Shown here: piece after piece, positions 1 to 8,835 of the stretch
How positions within the stretch are numbered: position 1 is the stretch's first letter
Layout of the letters: each line of letters begins with the position of its first letter
Notes under the pieces: generated by a model
The model's database searches: none
What the model was told of the DNA's origin: nothing
The model's input: the letters and a program-made list of their open reading frames with translations, nothing else
Assembly: GCF_000798815.1 (NCBI RefSeq)
Contig: NZ_JTLD01000121.1
Location: forward strand, 1-64,000
Origin: Alistipes sp. ZOR0009
Lineage (GTDB): Bacteria > Bacteroidota > Bacteroidia > Bacteroidales > ZOR0009
Reading direction: 5' to 3'
Length of the DNA: 64,000 nt
Position numbers and translations under genes: made by a program

Positions 1-147
1 CCCGAGGCTCGGTTTTGCGTACCGGAATTCCAGTGGGCTTTCCCGAGGCTCGGTTTTGTGTACTGGAACTCCGGTGGGCTTTCCTGAGGCTTGGTTTTGT
101 GTACTGGAACTCCGGTGAGCTTTCCTGAGGCTTGGTTTTTATTTTGG
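1..147. repeat. 41-bp tandem repeat array, cut by the left edge
   Basis: Units begin at 1, 42, 83 and 124, so the period is exactly 41 bp, with about 3.5 copies visible and the array probably continuing to the left. Each unit carries two short inverted repeats: CCGAGGCTCGG (degenerating to CCTGAGGCTTGG in copies 3 and 4) and an imperfect ACYGGAAYTCCRGT. There are no unique spacers, so it is not a CRISPR array. It lies beyond the terminator of the minus-strand gene at 263-1495 and shows no convincing coding potential. Confidence 0.85.
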
Positions 148-199
148 AAATCAGACCGATTGGTCTAATGCTTGAATAAGCTGGAGGCTTGCTCCATCT

Positions 200-236
200 A
201 AAAGCAAAGGCGATACGGAAGTGCTCCGCATCGCCT
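200..236 (-). terminator. Intrinsic terminator of the PNGase F-like gene
   Basis: A 12-bp stem (208-219 with 225-236) closes a short loop. Its only non-Watson-Crick position is a G-U wobble when read as minus-strand RNA but an A-C mismatch on the plus strand, which supports minus-strand use. The downstream U-rich tract is interrupted (UUGCUUUU), so strength is uncertain. Confidence 0.65.
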
Positions 237-262
237 GGGTACGCTATTTTATGCTAGCTGGG

Positions 263-1495
263 CTACCTGATGGTTCCTACCATGTAGGCAGAAATTAGCC
301 AGTGGTTCATTTTGTCGCCATCGGCCACCTGTGCCTTGGGTATGCTGAAGCGAATTTTATGCTTGCCAGGCTTTATGTTGGGCAGGTTGATGGTTACAGG
401 CTCCACCACCGATCCGGGGCACCAGTTGCTGCGCGAGAGGTCGGACGAGGCGATGCGCTCCTCGATCTCCTTTTCGGCGTACTTGTTGGACACCGTGTCG
501 ATGTAGCTGGCGGTATCCCTCATCAGCCACACGCCCGATCCGGGATTAAAGCGGCGGAACGAGGCGCAGTCGTCTCGCCAAGGGGTAAAGGCCAGCACCT
601 TCTGCCCGTCGAGGTAGATGATGTTCTCCTTTTTCACAAACTCGTCTCCTTCGTTATGGCCGCCGTGTCCGGTAACGATGTACTTCAGCATGGTGTTTTT
701 TACATTTTTGGGGATATCTACCTCTACCTCTATGTCTCTGCGGCCAAAGATATCGGGCATTCCCTGTCCGGCATAGTAAACCGTGTTTACCAGCGGGGCT
801 ATCCACTGCTTCTGCTTCGGATCTATAGGTAGGGTGCTTTCCTTTACGGTTAGCTCCACGTCGATGTTGTAGCCTTCGGCTGTCCAGGTGTCAATCCATA
901 CGCCAATCAGCGCTTCGCCGTTAAGCAGCGGCAGGCGGTCGGTGATATCCTGCTCCCAAACAACCTGCTTCTCAAAGAAGGGGATGTATACGGGACGGCG
1001 TTTTTCGAAGCCCTCACGGCCGCTGTAGTAGCCCACGCCAAAGGGGGTCATAAAGCGCATCAGCTCCACGGTTGGCTGGTAGCCGGCAGATGGAATAGTA
1101 CCAGGGAGCTTCTCCTGAGCCACAGGGTAGGCTGGCAGGGTTGCTTCTCCTTGGGCCACGGTTAGCATGTTTACCTTCGATGTAGCGGGGATCACAAACA
1201 GAGAGCCCGACTTATCCCATCGGTCGCCAGCGGACGATAGGGTTACGCGCACTTTGGCTTCGGTGTATTTTTTTGTTTTTGGGATGGCGATTTTTTTGAG
1301 CAGCACGCGGCCATCGGCAATTCGAACAACGCCTTTGACATCTGGGACCAGCCCTTTTTTGGCGTACTCGCCGCTAAAGTTCAGGTGCTCGTGGTCGAAT
1401 ATCTTTACCGTAGTGGTGGTAAAACGCTCTTGGGCCGATGCGCCCAAGCTAACTAGGGTAGCCAACGCTAGCCCAATCGTGATTCGAATACTCAT
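263..1495 (-). CDS. Secreted PNGase F-like peptide-N-glycosidase
   Basis: 410 residues starting with a clear signal peptide (cleavage expected after ASA-Q, about residue 22), so it is exported. Two stretches align by eye with Elizabethkingia PNGase F, the amidase that releases N-glycans from asparagine: RFMTPFGVG with WIDTWTAEGYNID (147-212), and the region from TGHGGH (275) through WCPG (358-361) to the C-terminus. Mapped against PNGase F, D94 in DRWD sits where catalytic D60 lies and E285 in GDEF where E206 lies. The third active-site acid, E118, appears as D202 (DTW), a conservative change. It has its own terminator and no obvious operon partner. The family assignment is solid; activity and substrate are inferred. 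A host-glycan or dietary-glycoprotein role is possible. Confidence 0.82.
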   Translation of the reverse strand: MSIRITIGLALATLVSLGASAQERFTTTTVKIFDHEHLNFSGEYAKKGLVPDVKGVVRIADGRVLLKKIAIPKTKKYTEAKVRVTLSSAGDRWDKSGSLFVIPATSKVNMLTVAQGEATLPAYPVAQEKLPGTIPSAGYQPTVELMRFMTPFGVGYYSGREGFEKRRPVYIPFFEKQVVWEQDITDRLPLLNGEALIGVWIDTWTAEGYNIDVELTVKESTLPIDPKQKQWIAPLVNTVYYAGQGMPDIFGRRDIEVEVDIPKNVKNTMLKYIVTGHGGHNEGDEFVKKENIIYLDGQKVLAFTPWRDDCASFRRFNPGSGVWLMRDTASYIDTVSNKYAEKEIEERIASSDLSRSNWCPGSVVEPVTINLPNIKPGKHKIRFSIPKAQVADGDKMNHWLISAYMVGTIR

Positions 1496-1683
1496 GGTAA
1501 GAGGTTAAAATGTTTCGAATACGAAGATAGGCTATTTTGGGATAGATATGCGATGTGGATGTTGGGATGTGCGATCTGCTATATGTGACGAGGTGACGGA
1601 GGGAGCAGGAGGTGGGAAATCGAATAAGAAATGAAACATGTACCGCCGTTCGATAGAATTACCTATATGCTTAGCCTATGCCT

Positions 1684-1716
1684 AAAAAGAAGGAGCCTAG
1701 ATAAAATCTAGGCTCC
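1684..1716 (-). terminator. Intrinsic terminator of deoC
   Basis: A perfect 11-bp stem, 1692-1702 with 1706-1716, with an AAA loop. On the minus strand it is followed by TTCTTTTT. It lies 23 bp beyond the deoC stop codon. Confidence 0.9.
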
Positions 1717-1739
1717 CAGTATGATGCTATCGATATAGG

Positions 1740-2609
1740 CTAAAAGTATTCTACTGGCTCTTCCTTGATGTCGGAAAGCAGGTTGTTGGCCAAGCGGCTA
1801 GCGCCAAGGCGGAAGTACTCGTTGTTAAGCCAGTCTTCACCTAAAACGGTTTTCATAATTCCGTAGTAGGTAAGGGCGTCGTTGGTGGTAACCACGCCGC
1901 CGGCAGGTTTAATACCCACCATGCGTTCGGTACGGTCGTAGTAATCCTTTACTGCTTGTGCCATAACGTATACGGCTTGTGGGGTTGCGCCTACGTTAAT
2001 CTTTCCGGTTGATGTTTTGATGAAGTCGGCACCAGCCTCCATGGCTAGCAGCGATGCCAATCGGATAGAAGAGTAGGTTGGTAGCGCACCTGTTTCGAGG
2101 ATAACCTTTAGGTGGGCATCTCCAATAGCCTCCTTTATTTGGGCAATTTCGTTGAATACGGTTTCGTAATCCTCTTCGAGGAATCGGCCAACAGACATTA
2201 CAATGTCTACCTCATCGGCACCCTGCTCTACGGCCATCTGGCTTTCAGAAAGCTTAATGTCGATAAAGGTTTGCGAGTGAGGGAAGCCAGCGGTAACGGT
2301 GGCAATCTTTACGTCCTTAGCCTTAAGGTTTTTGTTCACCTCGTTGATAAGCCCTGGGTAGATGCAGATGGCGCCTACGTTAGGCATGTAAGGGAAATCC
2401 TTTTGGAAGCGGCTAACCTTTTCGGCAAGCGTTTTTCCAGTTTCTAAAGTATCTGTAGTGTTTAAGCTGGTAAGGTCGATGCAAGAGAAGCAGGTCTTCA
2501 GCGCGTCGATGCTACGTAGGTCGTCTAGCTTAGTTTTGATGAGGTCAACCTCATACTCGACCTCGGCATCATTTACGTCGAAGTCGTACTGGTCAAAAAA
2601 GTCGTCCAT
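1740..2609 (-). CDS. deoC: Deoxyribose-phosphate aldolase
   Basis: 289 residues. It cleaves 2-deoxy-D-ribose 5-phosphate to glyceraldehyde 3-phosphate and acetaldehyde in the cytoplasm, in deoxynucleoside catabolism. Class I aldolase signatures are all present: IDLTSL near 44, ADEVDIV around 131-137 with the proton-relay aspartate, the Schiff-base lysine K198 in FIKTSTG, and K234 in GIKPAGGV. It is about 30-40 residues longer than the E. coli enzyme, mostly as an acidic N-terminal extension (residues 1-35) of the kind seen in longer DeoC proteins. It is monocistronic: its own terminator lies just downstream and the neighbouring genes are separately terminated. Confidence 0.95.
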   Translation of the reverse strand: MDDFFDQYDFDVNDAEVEYEVDLIKTKLDDLRSIDALKTCFSCIDLTSLNTTDTLETGKTLAEKVSRFQKDFPYMPNVGAICIYPGLINEVNKNLKAKDVKIATVTAGFPHSQTFIDIKLSESQMAVEQGADEVDIVMSVGRFLEEDYETVFNEIAQIKEAIGDAHLKVILETGALPTYSSIRLASLLAMEAGADFIKTSTGKINVGATPQAVYVMAQAVKDYYDRTERMVGIKPAGGVVTTNDALTYYGIMKTVLGEDWLNNEYFRLGASRLANNLLSDIKEEPVEYF

Positions 2610-2726
2610 ATTAGTTTATAAAAATACGATTTGGGGTGCAAGATAGTAATTTTTTGCTTTCCTACCGATGGATTTAGCTTAGATGCGATTCATCTTATTT
2701 TGGTTAGGAGGCTGACAGTGAAGTGT

Positions 2727-2772
2727 TAAAAACGCACGAGCCTCAATCTGTGGAGGATTAGGCTCGTGCGTT
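2727..2772 (-). terminator. Terminator of the DUF2723-CE4-purD-DUF6427 operon
   Basis: A 13-bp stem (2731-2743 with 2760-2772) is extended inward by four more pairs after one bulged base. On the minus strand it is followed by a run of T. It sits 20 bp past the end of the last gene of the operon. Confidence 0.85.
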
Positions 2773-2792
2773 TGTGCTTGTGTGAAATATTT

Positions 2793-3788
2793 TTACTCTA
2801 CAAAAATCTGTAGAAGAACGGCTAGCGAGAGCAGCATTAAAAGGAGCGCATCGGGGATGAGGGTTCGACGCGAGAAGATCATGTAGACGCTTATCACGTA
2901 GCTTAGGGGGAGGGCCATTATCACCAGCGCCTCCTTAGATACCGTTGGTATTAAGACGTACGATAGGATGCCAACCCCAATCATCGAGAAAAAAACGAGA
3001 AAAATCTTGTTGGTACGTACCTTTTGCGAGCCAGTCCAAGTAAGGATGAAGAATGAGGCGGCGGCGAGGGCTAGTAAGATGGTGCCCAAAAATCCGTAGC
3101 CGAAAAAGCTGTTCATCGACTTGGGTATCGCTGCTATGATCTTTCCTGGATCGAGCGCAAGTATCGTGTTCATCCCGTCGGTATCGAAGAGCAGATAGTA
3201 GGTAGCCAGAAAGATGAATGGCACTAGCAATCCGGCAAAGGTAGCCACCCATTCGCGCCAGCTAAAGGGGCGCATTATCAGCACCGAGAAGATGATGGTG
3301 AGCAGGTAGGCCAATGCGGGCAGATAAACCACCGCTGCCAGCGCCATGTAGAAGCCCGCCAAGAAGTAGTCTGCCTCTGCGTAATCCTTACGGTACGAGG
3401 TGAAGATGCTTTTTAGGGACAGGATGATAATGGGCATGGCGGCTAGTGCTGGAGTAAGATGCTGTAGCGAAATAAAGCTGAAACCAATCATAACGTACAG
3501 CAGCGAGGGCAAAAGGCTTCGTTGGGGTACAAAAATAAACTGGTTGTTGAGCGACTGCATCATGAACAGCACAACTAGCGTTATTAGAAAGGCAACTATG
3601 GTGGAAAGTCCCGGAAGGTGTAGCGCAAACTGGTTGATCACCAGCTCGAGCGGTGTTCCGTAGGATAGGGTGCGCTCTATGTCCTGATCGCCTAGCCCCA
3701 TGAGGGTTTTTATCCATAAGGCTAAAAGCAGCAGGGCAAAAATAATCAGCACCTCCAGCGTGTCTTTTCTAAAGAATTTTACTAGCAT
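2793..3788 (-). CDS. DUF6427-type polytopic membrane protein
   Basis: 331 residues, almost entirely hydrophobic, with about nine to ten predicted membrane spans and short loops, so it is an inner-membrane protein. The composition and architecture fit the Bacteroidota family DUF6427, whose function is not known to me. No catalytic or transport motif can be read. It starts 7 bp after the purD stop, and with purD, a CE4 deacetylase and a GT117-type protein forms one minus-strand operon ending at the terminator at 2727-2772. The context suggests an envelope role, but purD in the same unit shows that operon membership alone is weak evidence. Confidence 0.7.
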   Translation of the reverse strand: MLVKFFRKDTLEVLIIFALLLLALWIKTLMGLGDQDIERTLSYGTPLELVINQFALHLPGLSTIVAFLITLVVLFMMQSLNNQFIFVPQRSLLPSLLYVMIGFSFISLQHLTPALAAMPIIILSLKSIFTSYRKDYAEADYFLAGFYMALAAVVYLPALAYLLTIIFSVLIMRPFSWREWVATFAGLLVPFIFLATYYLLFDTDGMNTILALDPGKIIAAIPKSMNSFFGYGFLGTILLALAAASFFILTWTGSQKVRTNKIFLVFFSMIGVGILSYVLIPTVSKEALVIMALPLSYVISVYMIFSRRTLIPDALLLMLLSLAVLLQIFVE

Positions 3789-3795
3789 AGCAGCA

Positions 3796-5061
3796 CTATA
3801 AATCTTGTCCTATATCTCGTCTAAAGTACATTTTGTCGAAGGAGATGCCTTCTATTGTGGCGTATGATTTCTTTAACGCCTCCTCTTTGGTTGCTCCAAG
3901 CGAGGTTACTGTTAGCACTCGTCCGCCCGATGTTACCAGCGTGCCCTCCTTTAGGGTTGTTCCTGCATGGAATACGATGCTTTCTGCTGTTTCGGGTAGC
4001 GATATGGGGAATCCTTTTCCGTAATCTTCGGGGTAGCCTCCCGATACGCAAACAACGGTTACGGCTGCTTCCTTTTTGATTCCAAACGATTTTTCGGAAA
4101 GGGTGCCGTTGGCAACTCCCTCGAATAGATCTAGAATATCTGCATCGAGTCGGGGTAGTACAACCTCCGTTTCTGGATCGCCCATGCGAACGTTGTATTC
4201 AATAACAGAAGGTTCTCCGCCGTCATTCATTAGGCCAATAAAGACAAATCCTTTGTAGGCAATTTCGTCCTTATGGAACCCGTTAACGGTTGGCTCTACA
4301 ATGCGGGTACGAACCTTTTCCATAAATTCGGCATCGGCAAAAGGAACTGGCGATACGGCTCCCATACCACCTGTGTTTAGGCCCGTGTCGCCCTCGCCAA
4401 TGCGCTTGTAGTCCTTGGCTTCGGGTAGTATTTTGTATGATTTTCCGTCGGTAAGTACAAAAACGGAGCATTCGATGCCTTTTAGGAACTCTTCAATCAC
4501 AACCGTATTGCCCGCTGCTCCAAACTTGCCGTCAAACATCTTGGCGAGCTCGTCTTTTGCTTCCTGCAGGTTGCTGATGATAAGCACTCCTTTCCCGGCA
4601 GCTAAGCCATCGGCCTTAAGCACGTATGGAGCCTTAAGCGTTTCCAGAAACAAGTAAGCTTGGGCTAGAGTCTCTTTGGTAAACGATCTGTAAGCAGCGG
4701 TTGGCACGCCGTGGCGAGTCATGAATGCCTTTGCAAAGTCTTTGCTTCCCTCTAGGGTGGCACCCAGCTTCGAAGGGCCAATCACCGCGATGTGCTTTGT
4801 CTCCTTATTGGTGGTAAAGTAGTCGTAAATTCCCTTTACCAGCGGATCTTCGGGGCCAACAACAATCATGTCGATACGTTCTCTTAAGCTGAACTCCTTT
4901 AGCGCCTCAAAGTCGGTTGCGCTAATGGCAACATTTTCGCCTAAAAGGGCTGTGGCTGGATTGCCAGGTGCGATAAATAGCTTGCTGAGCTTTGGACTTT
5001 GTGCGATTTTCCAGGCAAATGCATGTTCTCTTCCTCCTGAACCCAATAAAAGAACTCTCAT
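3796..5061 (-). CDS. purD: Phosphoribosylamine-glycine ligase (GAR synthetase)
   Basis: 421 residues, the usual length for PurD. It makes glycinamide ribonucleotide from phosphoribosylamine, glycine and ATP in the second step of purine synthesis. The N-terminal GSGGREHA (7-14), the ATP-grasp lysine motif VLKADGLAAGKGV (147-159), GLNTGGMGA near 230 and NVRMGDPETEV near 295 are all intact. It lies inside an otherwise envelope-directed operon, 39 bp after the CE4 deacetylase and 7 bp before the DUF6427 gene. No purine-regulated element was seen in front of it. Confidence 0.97.
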   Translation of the reverse strand: MRVLLLGSGGREHAFAWKIAQSPKLSKLFIAPGNPATALLGENVAISATDFEALKEFSLRERIDMIVVGPEDPLVKGIYDYFTTNKETKHIAVIGPSKLGATLEGSKDFAKAFMTRHGVPTAAYRSFTKETLAQAYLFLETLKAPYVLKADGLAAGKGVLIISNLQEAKDELAKMFDGKFGAAGNTVVIEEFLKGIECSVFVLTDGKSYKILPEAKDYKRIGEGDTGLNTGGMGAVSPVPFADAEFMEKVRTRIVEPTVNGFHKDEIAYKGFVFIGLMNDGGEPSVIEYNVRMGDPETEVVLPRLDADILDLFEGVANGTLSEKSFGIKKEAAVTVVCVSGGYPEDYGKGFPISLPETAESIVFHAGTTLKEGTLVTSGGRVLTVTSLGATKEEALKKSYATIEGISFDKMYFRRDIGQDL

Positions 5062-5100
5062 TGTATGGTTGTTATTGTTTGTTTAATGGTGCTTTCAATC

Positions 5101-5715
5101 TTAGTATTCGATGCTTTTCATCTTATACCCCTTAACGTTGGCAATGTAGTCTAGCACGCGTGGCAGGGCGTAGCGTAGATTTTTTTCGGCCTTGTAGGAG
5201 TCGTGAAAAACAATTATTGCTCCGGGACGAAGAACCTTAACGACGTTGTTTACGCAGCCACGGCGCGATAGCGTACGGCTGTAGTCGCGGCTAAGTATAT
5301 CCCACATTATTATTTTGTAGCGTTCGGAAAGCACGTTGGCTTGTGAAGGCTTAATTCTTCCGTATGGTGGGCGCAGCAGGGGCGACTTAATGAAGGTGTC
5401 GGCCAAGTCTACGTCTTGAATGTAATTTCCAACGCTCATGCTCCATCCCTTTTGGTGGCTGTAGGTGTGGTTGCCCACCGCATGTCCTTCGTCGAGTATC
5501 ATCTGAAATGTTTCGGGGAACATCTCCACGTTTTTACCAAGGCAAAAAAAGGTAGCCTTGGCGTTGTACTTACGTAGCTGTTCCAGAACCCAAGGCGTTA
5601 CGTCTGGGTTCGGGCCATCATCGAAAGTGAGGTAAACGGTATCAGTCTCATCCGGAAAACTCCAGATGAAGCTAGGAAAGAGCTTTGTTATAAATTTAGG
5701 CGGTCTGAAATACAT
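5101..5715 (-). CDS. Polysaccharide deacetylase, NodB/CE4 family
   Basis: 204 residues forming a single NodB-homology domain. Metal-dependent N-deacetylase motifs appear in order: TFDDGP (30-35), with D32 the likely base and D33 a metal ligand; H83 and H87 in HTYSH as the other metal ligands; RPPYGR (115-120); WDILSRDY (138-144); and FHDS with H171. It therefore looks catalytically complete. No signal peptide is evident, which is common for this family in Bacteroidota, and the acceptor cannot be told from sequence (peptidoglycan, chitooligosaccharide or another N-acetylated glycan). It follows the DUF2723 gene after only 3 bp, so the two are co-transcribed. Confidence 0.9.
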   Translation of the reverse strand: MYFRPPKFITKLFPSFIWSFPDETDTVYLTFDDGPNPDVTPWVLEQLRKYNAKATFFCLGKNVEMFPETFQMILDEGHAVGNHTYSHQKGWSMSVGNYIQDVDLADTFIKSPLLRPPYGRIKPSQANVLSERYKIIMWDILSRDYSRTLSRRGCVNNVVKVLRPGAIIVFHDSYKAEKNLRYALPRVLDYIANVKGYKMKSIEY

Positions 5716-5718
5716 ATA

Positions 5719-8688
5719 CTACTTGTCGTATTTGTCGATTTGTTGCTTGATCTTCATGGCTTGCTGCGTGTAGCCATGCGCTACTAGTATTTCTGCAAAA
5801 CTGTCCAGATTTTGCAAAGCTAACGCTTTTTCGGCGAACACGTATCGTTTCTGAAACGAATTCAACTTTTCGATGAAGTGAAGCATCTGCAAGTTTTCTT
5901 TTGATAGGTAGTTAACTAGCAGCAGCGCATCCCTGTTTTGTTTCAAATCGAGCAGCAGCTTTACCATTACGGGTTCCTTAGAGCCTAGCGGAATGGTTTC
6001 GACAGGTATGTTTTTATTGCATTTGGCAATAAGTGCGGTTGCTTTTGCGGTGTCTCCAGCGTTGGCCAATGCAGCAGCGGTTCTAATAAACGCGGTTCGG
6101 TATGATGCAATGCACCGTACGCTCACCTCATCGAGCAGCTGCGGCTTATCCAGCTTATCAAAAGAGAAGTGGTTCATTAAAAATTTGTACGAGCGAAGGG
6201 TGGCCGCGCGGTTTACGCTGTCGGTGCTATCTGCTGCACGAATTATGAGTTCGTGGTTAAGTCCTACCCGCGAGAGGTTACGCTGTAGCAGCTTGTACGA
6301 CTGCTCTGGAACTGTCTGAGCATAGCTGATGGTTCGCTCGGGGTAGTTTCGGTTGATGATATCGAGATAGATGATTTGCTCCTTGCTGAGGATTTGGTTA
6401 TTTGCGAGGTAGATGTTATTCGAATCTTTTCGGGTTAACCCAGGTAGCACAATAACATCCTGAGGTAGGTATCGAACCATCTTACCCTTTTGTAGAGGCG
6501 AAGGAACACGGTTGGCCGAGTCGGACGAAAAAATTTGCAGCATGGCTATCTGCAACGGCACGGGAGGCATTAACGAATCTTTCCCTGTTGTATGCCTAAA
6601 CTCATCGGGGATGGTATACAGCGATCTGCCATCCATCTTAAAGCCATCGTTGGTGTAGGTTTTGTAGGCTAGCTGTCCAGGCTGCCAGCTGGTAGGAAGG
6701 TAGTTGCTGTTAACGACCTTTACATCCTGCCTTACGCCTTCTACCATCTGAGCGTACCAAACGGGGAAGGTGTCGTTGTCGCCGTAGACAACCAGCAGCG
6801 AGTTTTTGGGAACGCTATTGAGGAAGTTTTTGGCGTAGTTTAGCGCTATGCTTCTTCCAGAGCGATCGTGGTCGTCGTAGTTTTGGGCAAGGACCAAGGC
6901 TGGTACAGCTATAAATGAGAGTGCGGCAATGTTGCGTAAACTTCTTGCCTTAATCTTTTCCAACTTTTTCGATAGGAATAGTAGCCCGTAGCCAATCCAA
7001 ATGGCAAAAACGTAAAACGAGCCAACATAGGCGTAGTCTCGCTCGCGTGCCTGCAGCGGCGTTTGATTAAGGAAAAGCACAATGGCAATTCCCGTAAAGA
7101 AAAATAGCAGCAGGGTGGTTATAAATAAATTTTCGTGCCTCTTCCATTGGTAGTAAATGCCAATAAGCCCTAGCAGCAGCGGTATAAGGAAGTAGCGGTT
7201 GTTCGCCGCGTTATTTTTATAGGCATCGGGCAGCTCGTTTTGTGGCCCAAGCATTAGGTTGTCGATAGCGGGAAATCCGGTTATAAAGTTTCCGTTCAGG
7301 ATATTTCCGTTACCGTAAAACTCGTTTTGTCGGCCAGAGAAATTCCACAGCAGGTAGCGAAAGTACATCCACCACATTTGGTAGCCAGCAAAAAAGGTGA
7401 GGTTTTGGGTAAACGTAGGCTTAATCTCCTTAAATGCTTTTCCATCTACCGTTTTGTAGGTTACCGAATCTTCCTGTATGTCTGCCCAGCTGCGGTAGCT
7501 GCCTATATGGTTGGGTACGTTGCTGTGCATTCTTGGGAAGATGGTACAGTGCGAGCTGTAGTACTTAACCTTCGAGGTATAGCCTTTTATCTCGTATCGG
7601 CCATCAATCTTTACGTAAATGGGCTCGTCGGCCACCACAGCCTTTACAGGCGCGGAGTAGTATGGGCCGTAAAGCAGCGGCGTTTTGCCGTACTGGTCGC
7701 GGTCGAGGTAGTATTTTAGGCTAAAAATATTGTCGGGTTGGTTTTGGTTCATTGGCGGATTCTGAATTCCGCGAATAAGCACCATGGCGTAGCTGGCAAA
7801 GCCTAGCGTAAAGAGGGCGAAGCTTACGGTAAACAGAAATGTCTTAGCATGACCTTTTGTAAACGAAAACCAAACGAGCCACCCCATTGCACCAAAGATG
7901 GCAAACACGCCAAAAAGCGTTCCGCTGTTGTAGGGTAAGCCTATCTGGTTTACAAAAAGCAGCTCTATTCTGGAAATTACCCAAAGCAGTAGGGGAACAA
8001 AAAAGTACATTACGGCACCTACACCTAGCGAGCTAACGGCAATGGCAAGCAGCTTTTTCCCTGTCGAAAGGTGGTAGCATTTTGAGATGATTAGAAAAAG
8101 GATGGCCGGAATAATGAGCAAGTTTAGCAGGTGTACACCGTACGATAGTCCGCAGAGGTAGGCTATTAAGATTAGCCAGCGGGAGTGAATGTTTCCATCT
8201 TCGAGGGTGTACCACTTAAGTACGGCCCAAAAGCAGGCTGCCGTAAAGAGGAGCGAGAAGGCGTAAACCTCCGCTTCTACAGCCGAAAACCAAAAGGTAT
8301 CGGTAAAGGCAAATGTCATGGCAGCGGCAAAGGCCGATAGCTGTATTGCCAGCTGGCTCTTAACCTCGTTTTTTGCCGATATTGCGAAGAGCAAAAGAAT
8401 AGACTTATACAGGAAGGTGATGGTTAGCGCGCTGGCCAACGCCGAAAAGCTGTTGACAAAAAGCGCCACGTGCTGGCTACCGGGTGCTACAGCGGCAAAA
8501 ACTCGGGCTACCATAGCGTACAGCGGCGCTCCCGGTGGATGGCCAATTTGTAGGCCAGTAGCAGAGGCTATAAACTCTCCACAATCCCACAAGCTAACGG
8601 TACGCTCGAGGGTTAACAGGTAGATTCCAAAAGAAATAATGAAAGTTAGGTAGGTAAGCACCGTTCCTAACTTTAAGCTTTTTGGCAT
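5719..8688 (-). CDS. DUF2723 membrane protein, GT117-type O-mannosyltransferase-like
   Basis: 989 residues. The N-terminal half has many membrane spans plus the DUF2723 signature WDCGEFIASATG (34-45) followed by GHPPGAPLY (49-57). This is the GT-C type arrangement in which an acidic residue in the first periplasmic loop (here D35 and E38) is expected to be catalytic. The last ~400 residues are soluble and helical, TPR-like. The family is widespread in Bacteroidota and is classified as GT117; members are thought to transfer a sugar from a lipid-linked donor onto exported proteins or glycans, but I infer this only from family membership. It is the first gene of the operon and has a good phylum-type promoter at 8714-8743. 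Confidence 0.88.
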   Translation of the reverse strand: MPKSLKLGTVLTYLTFIISFGIYLLTLERTVSLWDCGEFIASATGLQIGHPPGAPLYAMVARVFAAVAPGSQHVALFVNSFSALASALTITFLYKSILLLFAISAKNEVKSQLAIQLSAFAAAMTFAFTDTFWFSAVEAEVYAFSLLFTAACFWAVLKWYTLEDGNIHSRWLILIAYLCGLSYGVHLLNLLIIPAILFLIISKCYHLSTGKKLLAIAVSSLGVGAVMYFFVPLLLWVISRIELLFVNQIGLPYNSGTLFGVFAIFGAMGWLVWFSFTKGHAKTFLFTVSFALFTLGFASYAMVLIRGIQNPPMNQNQPDNIFSLKYYLDRDQYGKTPLLYGPYYSAPVKAVVADEPIYVKIDGRYEIKGYTSKVKYYSSHCTIFPRMHSNVPNHIGSYRSWADIQEDSVTYKTVDGKAFKEIKPTFTQNLTFFAGYQMWWMYFRYLLWNFSGRQNEFYGNGNILNGNFITGFPAIDNLMLGPQNELPDAYKNNAANNRYFLIPLLLGLIGIYYQWKRHENLFITTLLLFFFTGIAIVLFLNQTPLQARERDYAYVGSFYVFAIWIGYGLLFLSKKLEKIKARSLRNIAALSFIAVPALVLAQNYDDHDRSGRSIALNYAKNFLNSVPKNSLLVVYGDNDTFPVWYAQMVEGVRQDVKVVNSNYLPTSWQPGQLAYKTYTNDGFKMDGRSLYTIPDEFRHTTGKDSLMPPVPLQIAMLQIFSSDSANRVPSPLQKGKMVRYLPQDVIVLPGLTRKDSNNIYLANNQILSKEQIIYLDIINRNYPERTISYAQTVPEQSYKLLQRNLSRVGLNHELIIRAADSTDSVNRAATLRSYKFLMNHFSFDKLDKPQLLDEVSVRCIASYRTAFIRTAAALANAGDTAKATALIAKCNKNIPVETIPLGSKEPVMVKLLLDLKQNRDALLLVNYLSKENLQMLHFIEKLNSFQKRYVFAEKALALQNLDSFAEILVAHGYTQQAMKIKQQIDKYDK

Positions 8689-8713
8689 AAGTAGTTGATG
8701 TTATTGCTCCGTG

Positions 8714-8743
8714 CAAAGATAAACCTTATGCCATATCTGGAAA
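8714..8743 (-). promoter_or_regulatory. Bacteroidota-type promoter of the DUF2723 operon
   Basis: On the minus strand TATCTTTG (8714-8721) matches the TAnnTTTG -7 element exactly, and TTTC (8740-8743) matches three of four positions of the -33 TTTG. The spacing is 18 bp. It lies about 25 bp upstream of the start codon. Confidence 0.7.
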
Positions 8744-8835
8744 CTATTTAAAAAAGCTAAGCGAAACTTTTTGCATCCGACTTAGACAAAATCAATCAGA
8801 TCGCTTACTTTTACCCTACTTTTAACTTAAATACA

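Noticed and set aside
1-147. CRISPR array at the left edge
   Set aside because: Contiguous 41-bp tandem units with no spacers.
302-832. Plus-strand open frame of 176 codons opposite the PNGase F-like gene
   Set aside because: It is the reverse complement of a well-supported gene and has no family features or promoter.
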